A stretch of DNA of 11,625 bases, from assembly GCF_946479715.1 (NCBI RefSeq), contig NZ_CAMLHF010000179.1, positions 1 to 11,625 of the forward strand, given 5' to 3'. Origin of the DNA: an uncultured Pedobacter sp. Its GTDB lineage: Bacteria > Bacteroidota > Bacteroidia > Sphingobacteriales > Sphingobacteriaceae. A program made the translations under genes and the position numbers. Shown in pieces: positions 1 to 6,561 of this stretch. The notes beneath the pieces are model-generated. The model did not search any database. It was not told the DNA's origin and saw only the letters and a program-made list of their open reading frames with translations. Each line of letters starts with the position of its first letter. The first letter of the stretch is position 1.

Positions 1-2
1 AT

Positions 3-302
3 CCGATCTACGTTTGTACAGATATGTACAGGGGAACGTGGCGTGATGTTTATCTGGATCAGCATACACTTGCAGAATTGCCTGCATCAAACAAAAGATT
101 AAGGGATGAAGACCTTGCATCCTGGATCCGCCGCTCTAATTATGGTTTACATGTGGGGGCATTTGCGGGCCTTACCACTAAGATCATTTATTTCTTTGCC
201 AGCCTTATATGTGCCAGCTTACCGATTACCGGCTTCTACGTATGGTGGGGCAAAAGAAAAAAAGCAACTAAAAAGAATAAACTAGTTCCGATACTCTCTT
301 AA
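3..302 (+). CDS. PepSY-associated TM helix domain protein, C-terminal part (5' end outside window)
   Basis: The reading frame is open from the left edge, so only the last 99 residues are visible. The visible part has a hydrophilic stretch with the motif NYGLHVGAFAGL, then one long transmembrane helix (FFASLICASLPITGFYVWW), then a very basic tail (GKRKKATKKNK). This order, especially the LHVG motif and the 'SLPITGFYVWWGKRKK' ending, is the typical end of PepSY_TM proteins. These are inner-membrane proteins with several helices and periplasmic PepSY domains; in Bacteroidota they commonly sit beside TonB-dependent receptors and are linked to iron or siderophore use. The basic tail should lie in the cytoplasm. 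A TonB receptor gene follows 10 nt downstream on the same strand, so the two are probably co-transcribed. The family call is good; the substrate cannot be told. Confidence 0.85.
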   Translation, partial: PIYVCTDMYRGTWRDVYLDQHTLAELPASNKRLRDEDLASWIRRSNYGLHVGAFAGLTTKIIYFFASLICASLPITGFYVWWGKRKKATKKNKLVPILS

Positions 303-312
303 ATAAAAACTT

Positions 313-2799
313 ATGAAAACATATATTATGGGAAGCCTAAAGCTTGCTACAGGAATTCTATTACCCTTTATTTTGCTTATTTTCTTAATCGCTTACCAAA
401 CACCTTGCTACGCACAAACCAAGGGAAATATATCAGGAAAAGTAGTTGATACTGAAGGAACTCCTATAGAATATGTTTCCGTAGGCTTGCTCTATGAAGA
501 TGGAAAAATGGTAAAAGGAGCATTAAGTGACTCGACTGGTAAATTCACATTTTTGGCTATCCCTGATGGAAAATATCTTGTAAAGATCAGTGGCGTAAGC
601 TATCATCCGCTTACTACCCAAACATTTATTATCTCTGTCGAAAACAGAATACTGGATTTGGGGCTTTTAAAGTTAAAAGAGGATAGCAAATCACTAAATG
701 CGGTAGTGATATCGGCACAGAAAAAGCTAATAGAACAGACTATAGATAAGACCGTGATCAATATAGAAAACAGCATCCTGTCTGAAGGCAATACTGCCTT
801 AGAGCTCCTCGAAAAAGCTCCTGGTGTTAGAGTTGGTGAAGACGGACAGATTTCTTTAAAAGGGCGTTCTGGTGTATTGGTAATGATTAATGGAAAATCT
901 ACTTATCTCTCTCCAAAAGAATTAAGCACGCTGTTAAAAGGAACCAATTCCTCTTCAATTTCAAAAATAGAGATCATGAGCAATCCATCTGCTAAATATG
1001 ATGCTGCAGGAAATGGAGGTATCATCAATATCCAGATGAAAAAAAATATGAAAACCGGCTTAAATGGATCTGTAACTTTAAATGGAGGAGCTAGCAGAAA
1101 TGCCCGTTACGGCAGCGCATTAGGCTTAAACTACAGAAACGAGAATGTGAATATTTACGGGAGCTATGATTACGCTTATCGTGGTGAAACAGAATACCTG
1201 GATTTTGTAAGACGTTTTTATGATACCGGCAATATTGGAGGTATCCCAAATCGGACTTCGTATCAGGATACAGAAACCGATGAGCCACTTCACACAAATA
1301 ACTTCAGACTTGGGTTTGATTATGAGCTGGACAGTTCCAACACAATCGGATTGCTTATAAATGGTAATGTTGGGAAATATACACACGATAGTAAGACAGG
1401 AAACAGGTTAATTTCTGGTGATGGAACAATAATTAGTCATATGGCTACAACGAATTATGATCAGCAGAACTGGAAAAACTTGACCTACAATGTCAACTAT
1501 CTTCATAAATTTAAAAAAGAAGGCAGAACATTCTCTGCTGATGCCGATTTTGCAAGCAATAGCTTTACTTCAAAACTAAATCTAAAAACAACAATACTTC
1601 AGTCGGCCGATGGGCAGACCGGAACAACCACAAACAGACGGGGATACGTGCCTGCCGTAACAGATGTTTACCTTGCCAAGGTAGATTACTCAGATCCACT
1701 TACCAAAACAATAAAATTAGAAAGTGGATTAAAAAGCAGTATCATACAGTCTGACAATAACCTTCGATACGATATCTTAAACAACGGCAACTGGGAGTAC
1801 GACAATAATGGCAGCAATCATTTCAAGTATAAAGAACAAATACATGCAGGTTACGTGAACATCAATAAAGAATTTAAAGGCTTTAGCCTGCAAGCAGGTT
1901 TAAGAGGGGAATATACAAGAACGCAAGGTCATCAAATAACTACCGATTCTTTATTGACCCGCAGCTACGTCCAAATGTTCCCGAGTGTTTTTGTTAGTAA
2001 ACCAATGGGCGCAAATCATTTGATTCAGGTAGCTTATAGCAGGAGAATAGAAAGACCGGATTATGGAGACCTCAATCCATTCAGAGTGTTCAGAGATCCA
2101 CTCCTTTTTTATCAGGGTAATCCTTTTTTAAAACCAGAACTGATTAATACCTTTCAATTGAGCCATAGTTTTAAGGGGAAATATACTACCGCAATAAACT
2201 ACAACCAAACCACCGATGTGATTACCTGGTTAAGTGGTCAGATAGATTCATTAAATACCACGTTTGAATCTCCTCAAAATTTAAGCAGGCTAATTAACTA
2301 TGGCATTAGCTTTACTGCCTCTACCACATTTTTTGATTGGTGGAATGGAACACATTTCGCAAACATCTTTCGTAACGAGTATAAAGGAAATGTGCAGAAC
2401 AATACGTTTAACAACAATACAACGAGTTTTAGTTTCAACTCTCAAAACTCATTTAAAGCCGGCAAAGGCTACACGATGGAGTTAAGTGGCTTTTATTACT
2501 CCGGTTCAGTTTATGGCATATCCACTTACAAGGGGAGCTATGCTATGTCAACAGGGGCACAAAAGACTATATTAAAAGACAAAGGAACCATTAAACTTAT
2601 GATAAATGATATTTTCCAATCTAACAGATATAGGGAGCAAACAAAATATCAGAATATAGATATGTATACCAATAAAAGGCCTGATAGCCGTAGGGTGATG
2701 TTATCTCTTTCTTACCGTTTCGGTAATCAAGACCTCAGTAAAAAAGACCGCAAAACAGGTAGCGAGGACATTCAGAACAGAGTTAAGGGCGGGGGATAA
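313..2799 (+). CDS. TonB-dependent receptor, carboxypeptidase-regulatory-like and outer-membrane beta-barrel type
   Basis: An 828-residue outer-membrane receptor, expected to take up a bulky ligand using TonB energy. The start at 313 gives a signal peptide with a hydrophobic core at about 11-28 and likely cleavage after CYA (residue 34); Met6 is a possible alternative start. Residues about 38-120 form a carboxypeptidase-regulatory-like beta-sandwich (ISGKVVDTEGTPI, GKFTFLAIPDGKYLV). Residues about 140-245 are the plug domain, with ALELLEKAPGVRV, LVMINGKSTYLS and the hallmark SAKYDAAGNGGIINI. The rest is beta-barrel with many aromatic, Asn-rich strands, including the conserved RRIERPDYGDLNPF and FYQGNPFLKPE, and a last strand VMLSLSYRFG. 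A charged tail of about 28 residues follows that last strand. The upstream PepSY-type gene, 10 nt away, suggests iron or siderophore uptake, which is inference. The 3' end overlaps a convergent gene by 17 nt. Bacteroidota barrels of this type are often annotated only as 'outer membrane beta-barrel protein'. Confidence 0.93.
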   Translation: MKTYIMGSLKLATGILLPFILLIFLIAYQTPCYAQTKGNISGKVVDTEGTPIEYVSVGLLYEDGKMVKGALSDSTGKFTFLAIPDGKYLVKISGVSYHPLTTQTFIISVENRILDLGLLKLKEDSKSLNAVVISAQKKLIEQTIDKTVINIENSILSEGNTALELLEKAPGVRVGEDGQISLKGRSGVLVMINGKSTYLSPKELSTLLKGTNSSSISKIEIMSNPSAKYDAAGNGGIINIQMKKNMKTGLNGSVTLNGGASRNARYGSALGLNYRNENVNIYGSYDYAYRGETEYLDFVRRFYDTGNIGGIPNRTSYQDTETDEPLHTNNFRLGFDYELDSSNTIGLLINGNVGKYTHDSKTGNRLISGDGTIISHMATTNYDQQNWKNLTYNVNYLHKFKKEGRTFSADADFASNSFTSKLNLKTTILQSADGQTGTTTNRRGYVPAVTDVYLAKVDYSDPLTKTIKLESGLKSSIIQSDNNLRYDILNNGNWEYDNNGSNHFKYKEQIHAGYVNINKEFKGFSLQAGLRGEYTRTQGHQITTDSLLTRSYVQMFPSVFVSKPMGANHLIQVAYSRRIERPDYGDLNPFRVFRDPLLFYQGNPFLKPELINTFQLSHSFKGKYTTAINYNQTTDVITWLSGQIDSLNTTFESPQNLSRLINYGISFTASTTFFDWWNGTHFANIFRNEYKGNVQNNTFNNNTTSFSFNSQNSFKAGKGYTMELSGFYYSGSVYGISTYKGSYAMSTGAQKTILKDKGTIKLMINDIFQSNRYREQTKYQNIDMYTNKRPDSRRVMLSLSYRFGNQDLSKKDRKTGSEDIQNRVKGGG

Positions 2800-3133
2800 G
2801 TACTGTAATGACCTGTGTTATTATTCCTGTAATTAAGGAAATACTAATCGCAATATATAGCCAGCTATTTCCAAAATAATCATACTCCAATGAGGATAGA
2901 ATTATATTGTAGGTCCATACTACCAAAAATCCGGCAAACACCAACACCAGCAACCCAAGTATAAAAGATATCGTTGTAGGTTTTATGTTCTTCTCGGCAT
3001 TCCTGATTGTGAGTGCACTAAAAGCTATTACCATAAAAACGCCAATCATCGCATAAGATGTACTGTTTAGCAAGTAAAACAAAAAGTATACAATTGCCAA
3101 CACAATATTTATAAATGATATGGATCTTAACAT
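2783..3133 (-). CDS. small four-helix integral membrane protein, unknown function
   Basis: A 116-residue protein that I do not recognise. It shows four hydrophobic stretches at about residues 5-22, 27-44, 54-80 and 90-112. The only clearly hydrophilic loop is RNAEKNIKPTT (44-54), whose positive charge suggests it faces the cytoplasm. A short acidic/aromatic loop (SSLEYDYFGNSW) lies between helices 3 and 4, and there is no signal peptide cleavage site. It is probably a real gene: it fills a region with no other coding sequence, has a consistent membrane-protein composition, and has a near-consensus -7 box just upstream of its ATG. Its last five codons and stop overlap the end of the convergent TonB receptor gene. 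No function can be given. Confidence 0.68.
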   Translation of the reverse strand: MLRSISFINIVLAIVYFLFYLLNSTSYAMIGVFMVIAFSALTIRNAEKNIKPTTISFILGLLVLVFAGFLVVWTYNIILSSLEYDYFGNSWLYIAISISLITGIITQVITVLIPRP

Positions 3134-3137
3134 CTGT

Positions 3138-3145
3138 TAAAGGTA
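3138..3145 (-). promoter_or_regulatory. possible -7 box for the four-helix membrane protein gene
   Basis: On the minus strand this reads TACCTTTA, one mismatch (last base) from the Bacteroidota -7 consensus TAnnTTTG. It lies 4 nt upstream of the ATG at 3133, so a start of transcription here would give almost no leader. No clear -33 TTTG element is visible, and a single 8-mer with one mismatch is weak evidence. Confidence 0.25.
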
Positions 3146-3204
3146 GTGATTCAACTGCAGGTACTACATTAAGAAAAATGTAAAACAAGAGAACCATTCG
3201 GCCT

Positions 3205-3212
3205 TATTTTTG
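3205..3212 (+). promoter_or_regulatory. -7 promoter box upstream of the YtxH-like gene
   Basis: TATTTTTG matches the Bacteroidota -7 consensus TAnnTTTG and ends 26 nt before the ATG at 3239, a plausible spacing for a short 5' leader. It lies in the only sizeable intergenic gap of the window (3134-3238, about 105 nt, between divergent genes). A good -33 element is not seen about 19-21 nt upstream, so the call rests on the -7 match and its position. It would drive the YtxH-like and beta-CASP genes and perhaps the genes after them. Confidence 0.45.
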
Positions 3213-3238
3213 TTTAACTTTCATAAAAGAACATCATT

Positions 3239-3445
3239 ATGAAGAAAGAAACTAAAATAATTGCAGGTATATTGGCAGGAGTAGCTCTTGGCACGGCAAT
3301 AGCAGTAATACTATCATCAGATAAAGATGGTGAAATGAAAGGCAAAGTAACAGATTGGTTCTGCGATTTATTAGATTCTTCTAAAGACAAATTTGCAGAT
3401 GTTTCAGATAAGGTAAAGGATACTATTGCAAAAGTAAGAGCATAA
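3239..3445 (+). CDS. YtxH domain-containing protein
   Basis: A 68-residue protein with the layout of the YtxH family: a short basic N-terminus (MKKETK), one membrane helix at about residues 7-25 rich in small residues (GILAGVALGTAIAVIL, glycine-zipper-like), then a hydrophilic helix with alternating Lys and Asp (residues 28-68) likely to be amphipathic or coiled-coil. YtxH proteins are small membrane-anchored proteins, often stress-linked, with no firm biochemical role. Here the segment before the helical tail carries a single Cys (residue 42). The gene has its own -7 box and is followed after 10 nt by the beta-CASP gene on the same strand, so the two are likely co-transcribed. The family call rests on architecture, because proteins this small give little sequence signal. 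Confidence 0.75.
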   Translation: MKKETKIIAGILAGVALGTAIAVILSSDKDGEMKGKVTDWFCDLLDSSKDKFADVSDKVKDTIAKVRA

Positions 3446-3455
3446 TATATTCTGA

Positions 3456-4853
3456 ATGAAGATTGCTTTTCATGGTGCAGCACGTGCTGTAACTGGTAGT
3501 AAACACCTTATTACCCTAAATAACGAGACTCAAATTTTATTGGACTGCGGCCTTTTTCAAGGCATGGGCGACATTACAGAGGGCTTAAATGAGTCCTTCG
3601 GTTTTGATCCTTCAAAGGTTACCTACATGATTTTATCTCATGCACACATAGATCATTGCGGATTGCTGCCAAAGTTGGTCTCCGAAGGTTTTAATGGCCC
3701 TATATATTGCACTCCTGCAACACGTGATCTGGCAAGAATCTTACTACTGGATTCGGCCAAAATACAAATGCAGGATGCAGAATATGCAAACAGGAAAATT
3801 AAACGTGTAGAGGATCAGGAAATGCCTTTGTACACAGACAAGGATGTTAATAAAACGCTTAGTCTGTTTAAAACGGTTCCATATGACCAGGATTTTGAAA
3901 TAGATCCTAACATAACCCTACGCTTTACTGATGCAGGACACATTGTTGGCAGCGCAGCCGTTCATCTAAAAATAACTGAAGATGGAAAAGTAACACATAT
4001 CACCTTTAGCGGAGATGTAGGACGTTATGGTGATTTACTGCTAAAAAGTCCGCAGACATTTCCTCAGGCTGATTATATCATTATGGAATCTACTTATGGC
4101 GATTCCCTGCATGTAGATTTGGAGCCAATTGAGAGTATGTTATTGCAAATTATCAAGAATACATGCGAGGTCAAGAAAGGAAAAGTAATTATACCTGCTT
4201 TCAGCGTAGGCCGTACTCAGGAGCTACTTTATGCGTTAAACGGACTGGAGCTCAAAAACCAATTACCGGATGTTCGTTATTATGTAGATAGCCCTCTCTC
4301 ACTTGAAGCAACTCAGGTGCTAAAAGACCATCCTGAAGTATACAACAACGGCGTTAAAGAGGTCTTCAAAGTAGATCATGATATCTTCGATTTCAAAGGC
4401 TTAAAATTTATAGAGAGTGTTGAGGAATCCAAAGCACTGAATGGTGATGATCGTCCTTGCGTGATTATATCCTCATCCGGAATGGCCGAGGGCGGCAGAG
4501 TAAGACATCACATCAGAAACAACATAACCGATCGCAAAAACACCATTTTAATGGTCGGGTATGCAACGGCTAATTCCTTAGCCGGCAGGTTAATTGCCGG
4601 ACAAAAAAGGGTGTGGCTATTTGGTCAGGAATATGATGTGCAGGCCGAGGTCCGCTCTATAAAATCCATGAGTGCACACGGTGATTATGAAGATCTATTG
4701 CAGTTTTTATCGGTACAAGATCCCTCAAAAGTTAAGCAACTATTTCTTGTTCATGGAGAGTATGAAGTACAGCAAAAATTTGCACAACGTATAATCAGCA
4801 ATGGTTTTAAAAGTGTAAACATTCCCGAATATCATCAGGAGTTTCAATTATAA
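3456..4853 (+). CDS. MBL-fold metallo-hydrolase with beta-CASP domain and RNA-specificity motifs (CPSF/YSH1-like RNase)
   Basis: A 465-residue cytoplasmic protein of the metallo-beta-lactamase/beta-CASP family, whose studied members (for example TTHA0252 and the CPSF-73 group) cut RNA using two zinc ions. All expected motifs are visible: HAHIDH at 62-67 (motif 2), His162 in DAGHIVGSA (motif 3), Asp187 in SGDVGR (motif 4), Glu211 in ESTYGD (motif A), the His351/His352 pair after SSSGMAEGGRVR (motif B) and His408 in SAHGD (motif C region). HGE at 433-435 closes the Zn-dependent RNA-metabolism segment. The beta-CASP cap is inserted between about 210 and 390. Length is normal for the family and no catalytic residue is missing, so it should be active. 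It is not a persulfide dioxygenase, although a sulfur transporter lies nearby. The start at 3456 is supported by the standard N-terminus (MKIAFHGAARAVTGS). Confidence 0.93.
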   Translation: MKIAFHGAARAVTGSKHLITLNNETQILLDCGLFQGMGDITEGLNESFGFDPSKVTYMILSHAHIDHCGLLPKLVSEGFNGPIYCTPATRDLARILLLDSAKIQMQDAEYANRKIKRVEDQEMPLYTDKDVNKTLSLFKTVPYDQDFEIDPNITLRFTDAGHIVGSAAVHLKITEDGKVTHITFSGDVGRYGDLLLKSPQTFPQADYIIMESTYGDSLHVDLEPIESMLLQIIKNTCEVKKGKVIIPAFSVGRTQELLYALNGLELKNQLPDVRYYVDSPLSLEATQVLKDHPEVYNNGVKEVFKVDHDIFDFKGLKFIESVEESKALNGDDRPCVIISSSGMAEGGRVRHHIRNNITDRKNTILMVGYATANSLAGRLIAGQKRVWLFGQEYDVQAEVRSIKSMSAHGDYEDLLQFLSVQDPSKVKQLFLVHGEYEVQQKFAQRIISNGFKSVNIPEYHQEFQL

Positions 4854-4855
4854 CA

Positions 4856-4880
4856 GGCAAAGGTTTTTATCTTTGCCTTT
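4856..4880 (+). terminator. hairpin between the beta-CASP and methyltransferase genes, possible weak terminator
   Basis: GGCAAAG (4856-4862) pairs perfectly with CTTTGCC (4871-4877), extendable by one G-T pair, around a T-rich loop. Only three T residues follow before the ATG at 4881, so this is a poor intrinsic terminator. It begins 2 nt after the beta-CASP stop codon. Its 3' arm contains the -7 box of the next gene, so the inverted repeat may instead have a regulatory role or be chance. Confidence 0.4.
4868..4875 (+). promoter_or_regulatory. -7 promoter box immediately upstream of the methyltransferase gene
   Basis: TATCTTTG is an exact match to the Bacteroidota -7 consensus TAnnTTTG and ends 5 nt before the ATG at 4881. 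Transcription starting the usual few bases after the box would begin at or next to the start codon, giving a leaderless or near-leaderless mRNA. A TTTC at 4842-4845 is the nearest thing to a -33 element and is slightly too far upstream. It would let the methyltransferase and sulfur-transporter genes be expressed separately from the beta-CASP gene. Confidence 0.45.
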
Positions 4881-5570
4881 ATGGATGTTTTCGGTGAAGC
4901 TTTAAAAGATCAATTTACAAAACCACCCGCTGAAACTTTATGGGTACATAACTCTTATGATGACCCGGAGGAAATGCCGGTTGATGTTTATTTTAGAGGT
5001 GAAGATGAAATGCCAGAGTTGGAGCTTAAGGCTTTAGCACTGTGCAATGGAAAAGTACTTGATGTGGGTGCTGGCGTGGGAAGCCATGCCCTCATTTTGC
5101 AAAAACGTGGGTTAAATGTAACCGGAATGGACATTTCTGCTCCGGCGGTTACCATTATGAAACAACGAGGGTTAAAACAGGCCATCGAAGGAAACATACT
5201 TACTTATAAAGAAGACACCTATGACACCCTCCTCTTTATGATGAACGGCATTGGCCTTACAGGATCAATTGCAGGACTAAAGGCTTTTTTAAAGCACGTT
5301 AAACACCTGCTAAACCCTGGCGGCCAATTGGTATTTGATAGTTCCGACCTATCCTATCTCTATCAGGAAATACCTTTTCCTCTTAATGGCTATTATGGAG
5401 AGGTAAGTTTCAGATACGAATATAAAAGCATTAAAGGCAATTGGTTTAAATGGGTTTATGTAGACCAAAAAACTCTTAAAGATATCGCTCAGCAATCTGG
5501 CTGGGATGCCGAAATAATTTTTGAAGACGATCATGATCAATATTTAGCACGGTTAACATTAAGCAAATAA
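4881..5570 (+). CDS. class I SAM-dependent methyltransferase, substrate unknown
   Basis: A 229-residue soluble protein with a Rossmann-type methyltransferase core. Motif I is VLDVGAGVGSHAL (from residue 59), the glycine-rich SAM-binding loop. The acidic residue ending strand 2 is Asp84 in VTGMDIS. GNILTYKEDTYDTLLFMMNGIGL covers motifs II and III (strand 4), and HLLNPGGQLVFDSSD is the usual post-motif strand 5 region. The N-terminal 50 residues are acidic and contain WVHNSYDDPEEMPVDVYFR, probably a lid over the active site. The C-terminal part (FRYEYKSIKGNWFKWVYVD) is beta-rich. The YeeE/YedE gene follows 5 nt after the stop, so it is translated from the same message as the transporter pair. 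Small-molecule methylation is more likely than RNA or protein methylation given the size and lack of extra domains, but this is a guess. Confidence 0.85.
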   Translation: MDVFGEALKDQFTKPPAETLWVHNSYDDPEEMPVDVYFRGEDEMPELELKALALCNGKVLDVGAGVGSHALILQKRGLNVTGMDISAPAVTIMKQRGLKQAIEGNILTYKEDTYDTLLFMMNGIGLTGSIAGLKAFLKHVKHLLNPGGQLVFDSSDLSYLYQEIPFPLNGYYGEVSFRYEYKSIKGNWFKWVYVDQKTLKDIAQQSGWDAEIIFEDDHDQYLARLTLSK

Positions 5571-5575
5571 ATAGT

Positions 5576-6133
5576 ATGCTTGAACTTATTAAACAACCAT
5601 GGCCATGGTATACATCAGGCCTGGCCATCAGTTTTATAATGGTAATTCTGATCTTTTTTGGGAAATCCTTTGGCTTTTCATCAAACCTGCGAACCATGTG
5701 TAGCATGCTGGGAGCGGGGAAATGGGTAAGCTTTTTTAATTTCGACTGGAAAGCGCAACGATGGAACTTACTTTTCCTGGTTGGTTCCGTAATCGGTGGT
5801 TTTATTTCTGCGAATTGGCTTCAATCAGATGTTCCTTTAAATTTATCGCAGGCAACAATTCAAGACCTTCAAAAACTTAACATTCAGTTCGACGGAAACA
5901 TTGTTCCCTCGCAATTATTTAACTGGGATTTTCTGGCAACAGGAAAAGGTCTGCTGATTTTTCTTGGAGGAGGTTTTTTAATTGGTTTTGGAACACGATA
6001 TGCAGGCGGCTGTACATCAGGCCATGCCATCAGCGGGTTGTCCAACCTCCAAACCCCGTCGCTTATTGCGGTTATCGGCTTCTTTATTGGCGGCCTGGTG
6101 ATGACTCATTTAATTTTTCCACTTCTATTTTAA
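5576..6133 (+). CDS. YeeE/YedE family sulfur-compound transporter subunit
   Basis: A 185-residue inner-membrane protein of the YeeE/YedE (TsuA-like) family, whose studied members import thiosulfate or related sulfur species through conserved cysteines. Diagnostic segments are PWYTSGLAI (10-18), FGFSSNLRTMCSM with Cys42, FFNFDWKAQRWNL (53-65) and GGCTSGHAISGLSNL (144-158) with Cys146, followed by the last helix (LIAVIGFFIGGLVMT). Hydrophobic helices are at about 14-30, 64-80, 122-140 and 158-182. It is about half the length of full single-chain YeeE/YedE proteins, and the next gene, 10 nt downstream, supplies the other half (DUF6691). The start at 5576 lies 5 nt after the methyltransferase stop, implying coupled translation. 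The exact substrate (thiosulfate, sulfide or polysulfide) is not shown by sequence. Confidence 0.9.
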   Translation: MLELIKQPWPWYTSGLAISFIMVILIFFGKSFGFSSNLRTMCSMLGAGKWVSFFNFDWKAQRWNLLFLVGSVIGGFISANWLQSDVPLNLSQATIQDLQKLNIQFDGNIVPSQLFNWDFLATGKGLLIFLGGGFLIGFGTRYAGGCTSGHAISGLSNLQTPSLIAVIGFFIGGLVMTHLIFPLLF

Positions 6134-6143
6134 TCATTAACTC

Positions 6144-6560
6144 ATGATGAAATCAGTTAAATACATTCTTGCCGGCACACTGTTTGGCATTATTATGAGT
6201 AAATCAGAAGCCATATCCTGGTATCGCATTCAGGAAATGTTCCGGTTCCAATCATTCCATATGTTTGGCATTATGGGCACTGCTGTAATTGCAGGTGTAA
6301 TTGCAGTTTGGTTAATGAAAAAAATGAAATCCCGTGATGTTCAAGGAAAGCCAATTTCATTTACAGATAAGGAAAAATCATGGCGTAGATATTTATTTGG
6401 CGGCACCATTTTTGGATTGGGGTGGGCACTTACAGGCGCTTGTCCGGGACCAGTTTTTGTGCTGCTCGGACAAGGCTACCTGGTAATGATAGTAGTAATA
6501 ATTGGTTCGCTATTGGGTACATTTGTTTACGGATTATTAAGACACCGTTTACCTCATTAA
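6144..6560 (+). CDS. DUF6691 family protein, second half of the YeeE/YedE-type sulfur transporter
   Basis: A 138-residue membrane protein that pairs with the YeeE/YedE gene just upstream. It has four hydrophobic segments at about 5-20, 38-58, 84-103 and 108-130. The motif FGLGWALTGACPGPVFVLLGQG contains the conserved cysteine (Cys100) in GACPGP, matching the GGCTSGH cysteine loop of the partner. The two proteins are thus likely to be the two pseudo-symmetric halves of one channel-like transporter. The loop between helices 2 and 3 is very basic (KKMKSRDVQGK) and should be cytoplasmic. The start may be Met1 (6144) or Met2 (6147). The stop codon is separated from the convergent peptidase T stop by a single base. 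Confidence 0.88.
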   Translation: MMKSVKYILAGTLFGIIMSKSEAISWYRIQEMFRFQSFHMFGIMGTAVIAGVIAVWLMKKMKSRDVQGKPISFTDKEKSWRRYLFGGTIFGLGWALTGACPGPVFVLLGQGYLVMIVVIIGSLLGTFVYGLLRHRLPH

Positions 6561-6561
6561 C

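Noticed and set aside
1091..1386. Minus-strand open frames inside the TonB receptor gene
   Set aside because: They are antisense to the receptor's barrel domain and give Cys/His-rich translations without any family pattern.
3456..4853. MBL protein as a persulfide dioxygenase linked to the sulfur transporter
   Set aside because: It has the beta-CASP insert and the SGMAEGG, SAHGD and HGE motifs of RNA-processing enzymes, which persulfide dioxygenases (short, glyoxalase II-like) lack.
5597..5608. Perfect 12-bp palindrome CCATGGCCATGG
   Set aside because: It lies inside the YeeE/YedE gene and encodes the conserved PWPW-type segment before the first helix, so coding constraint explains it.
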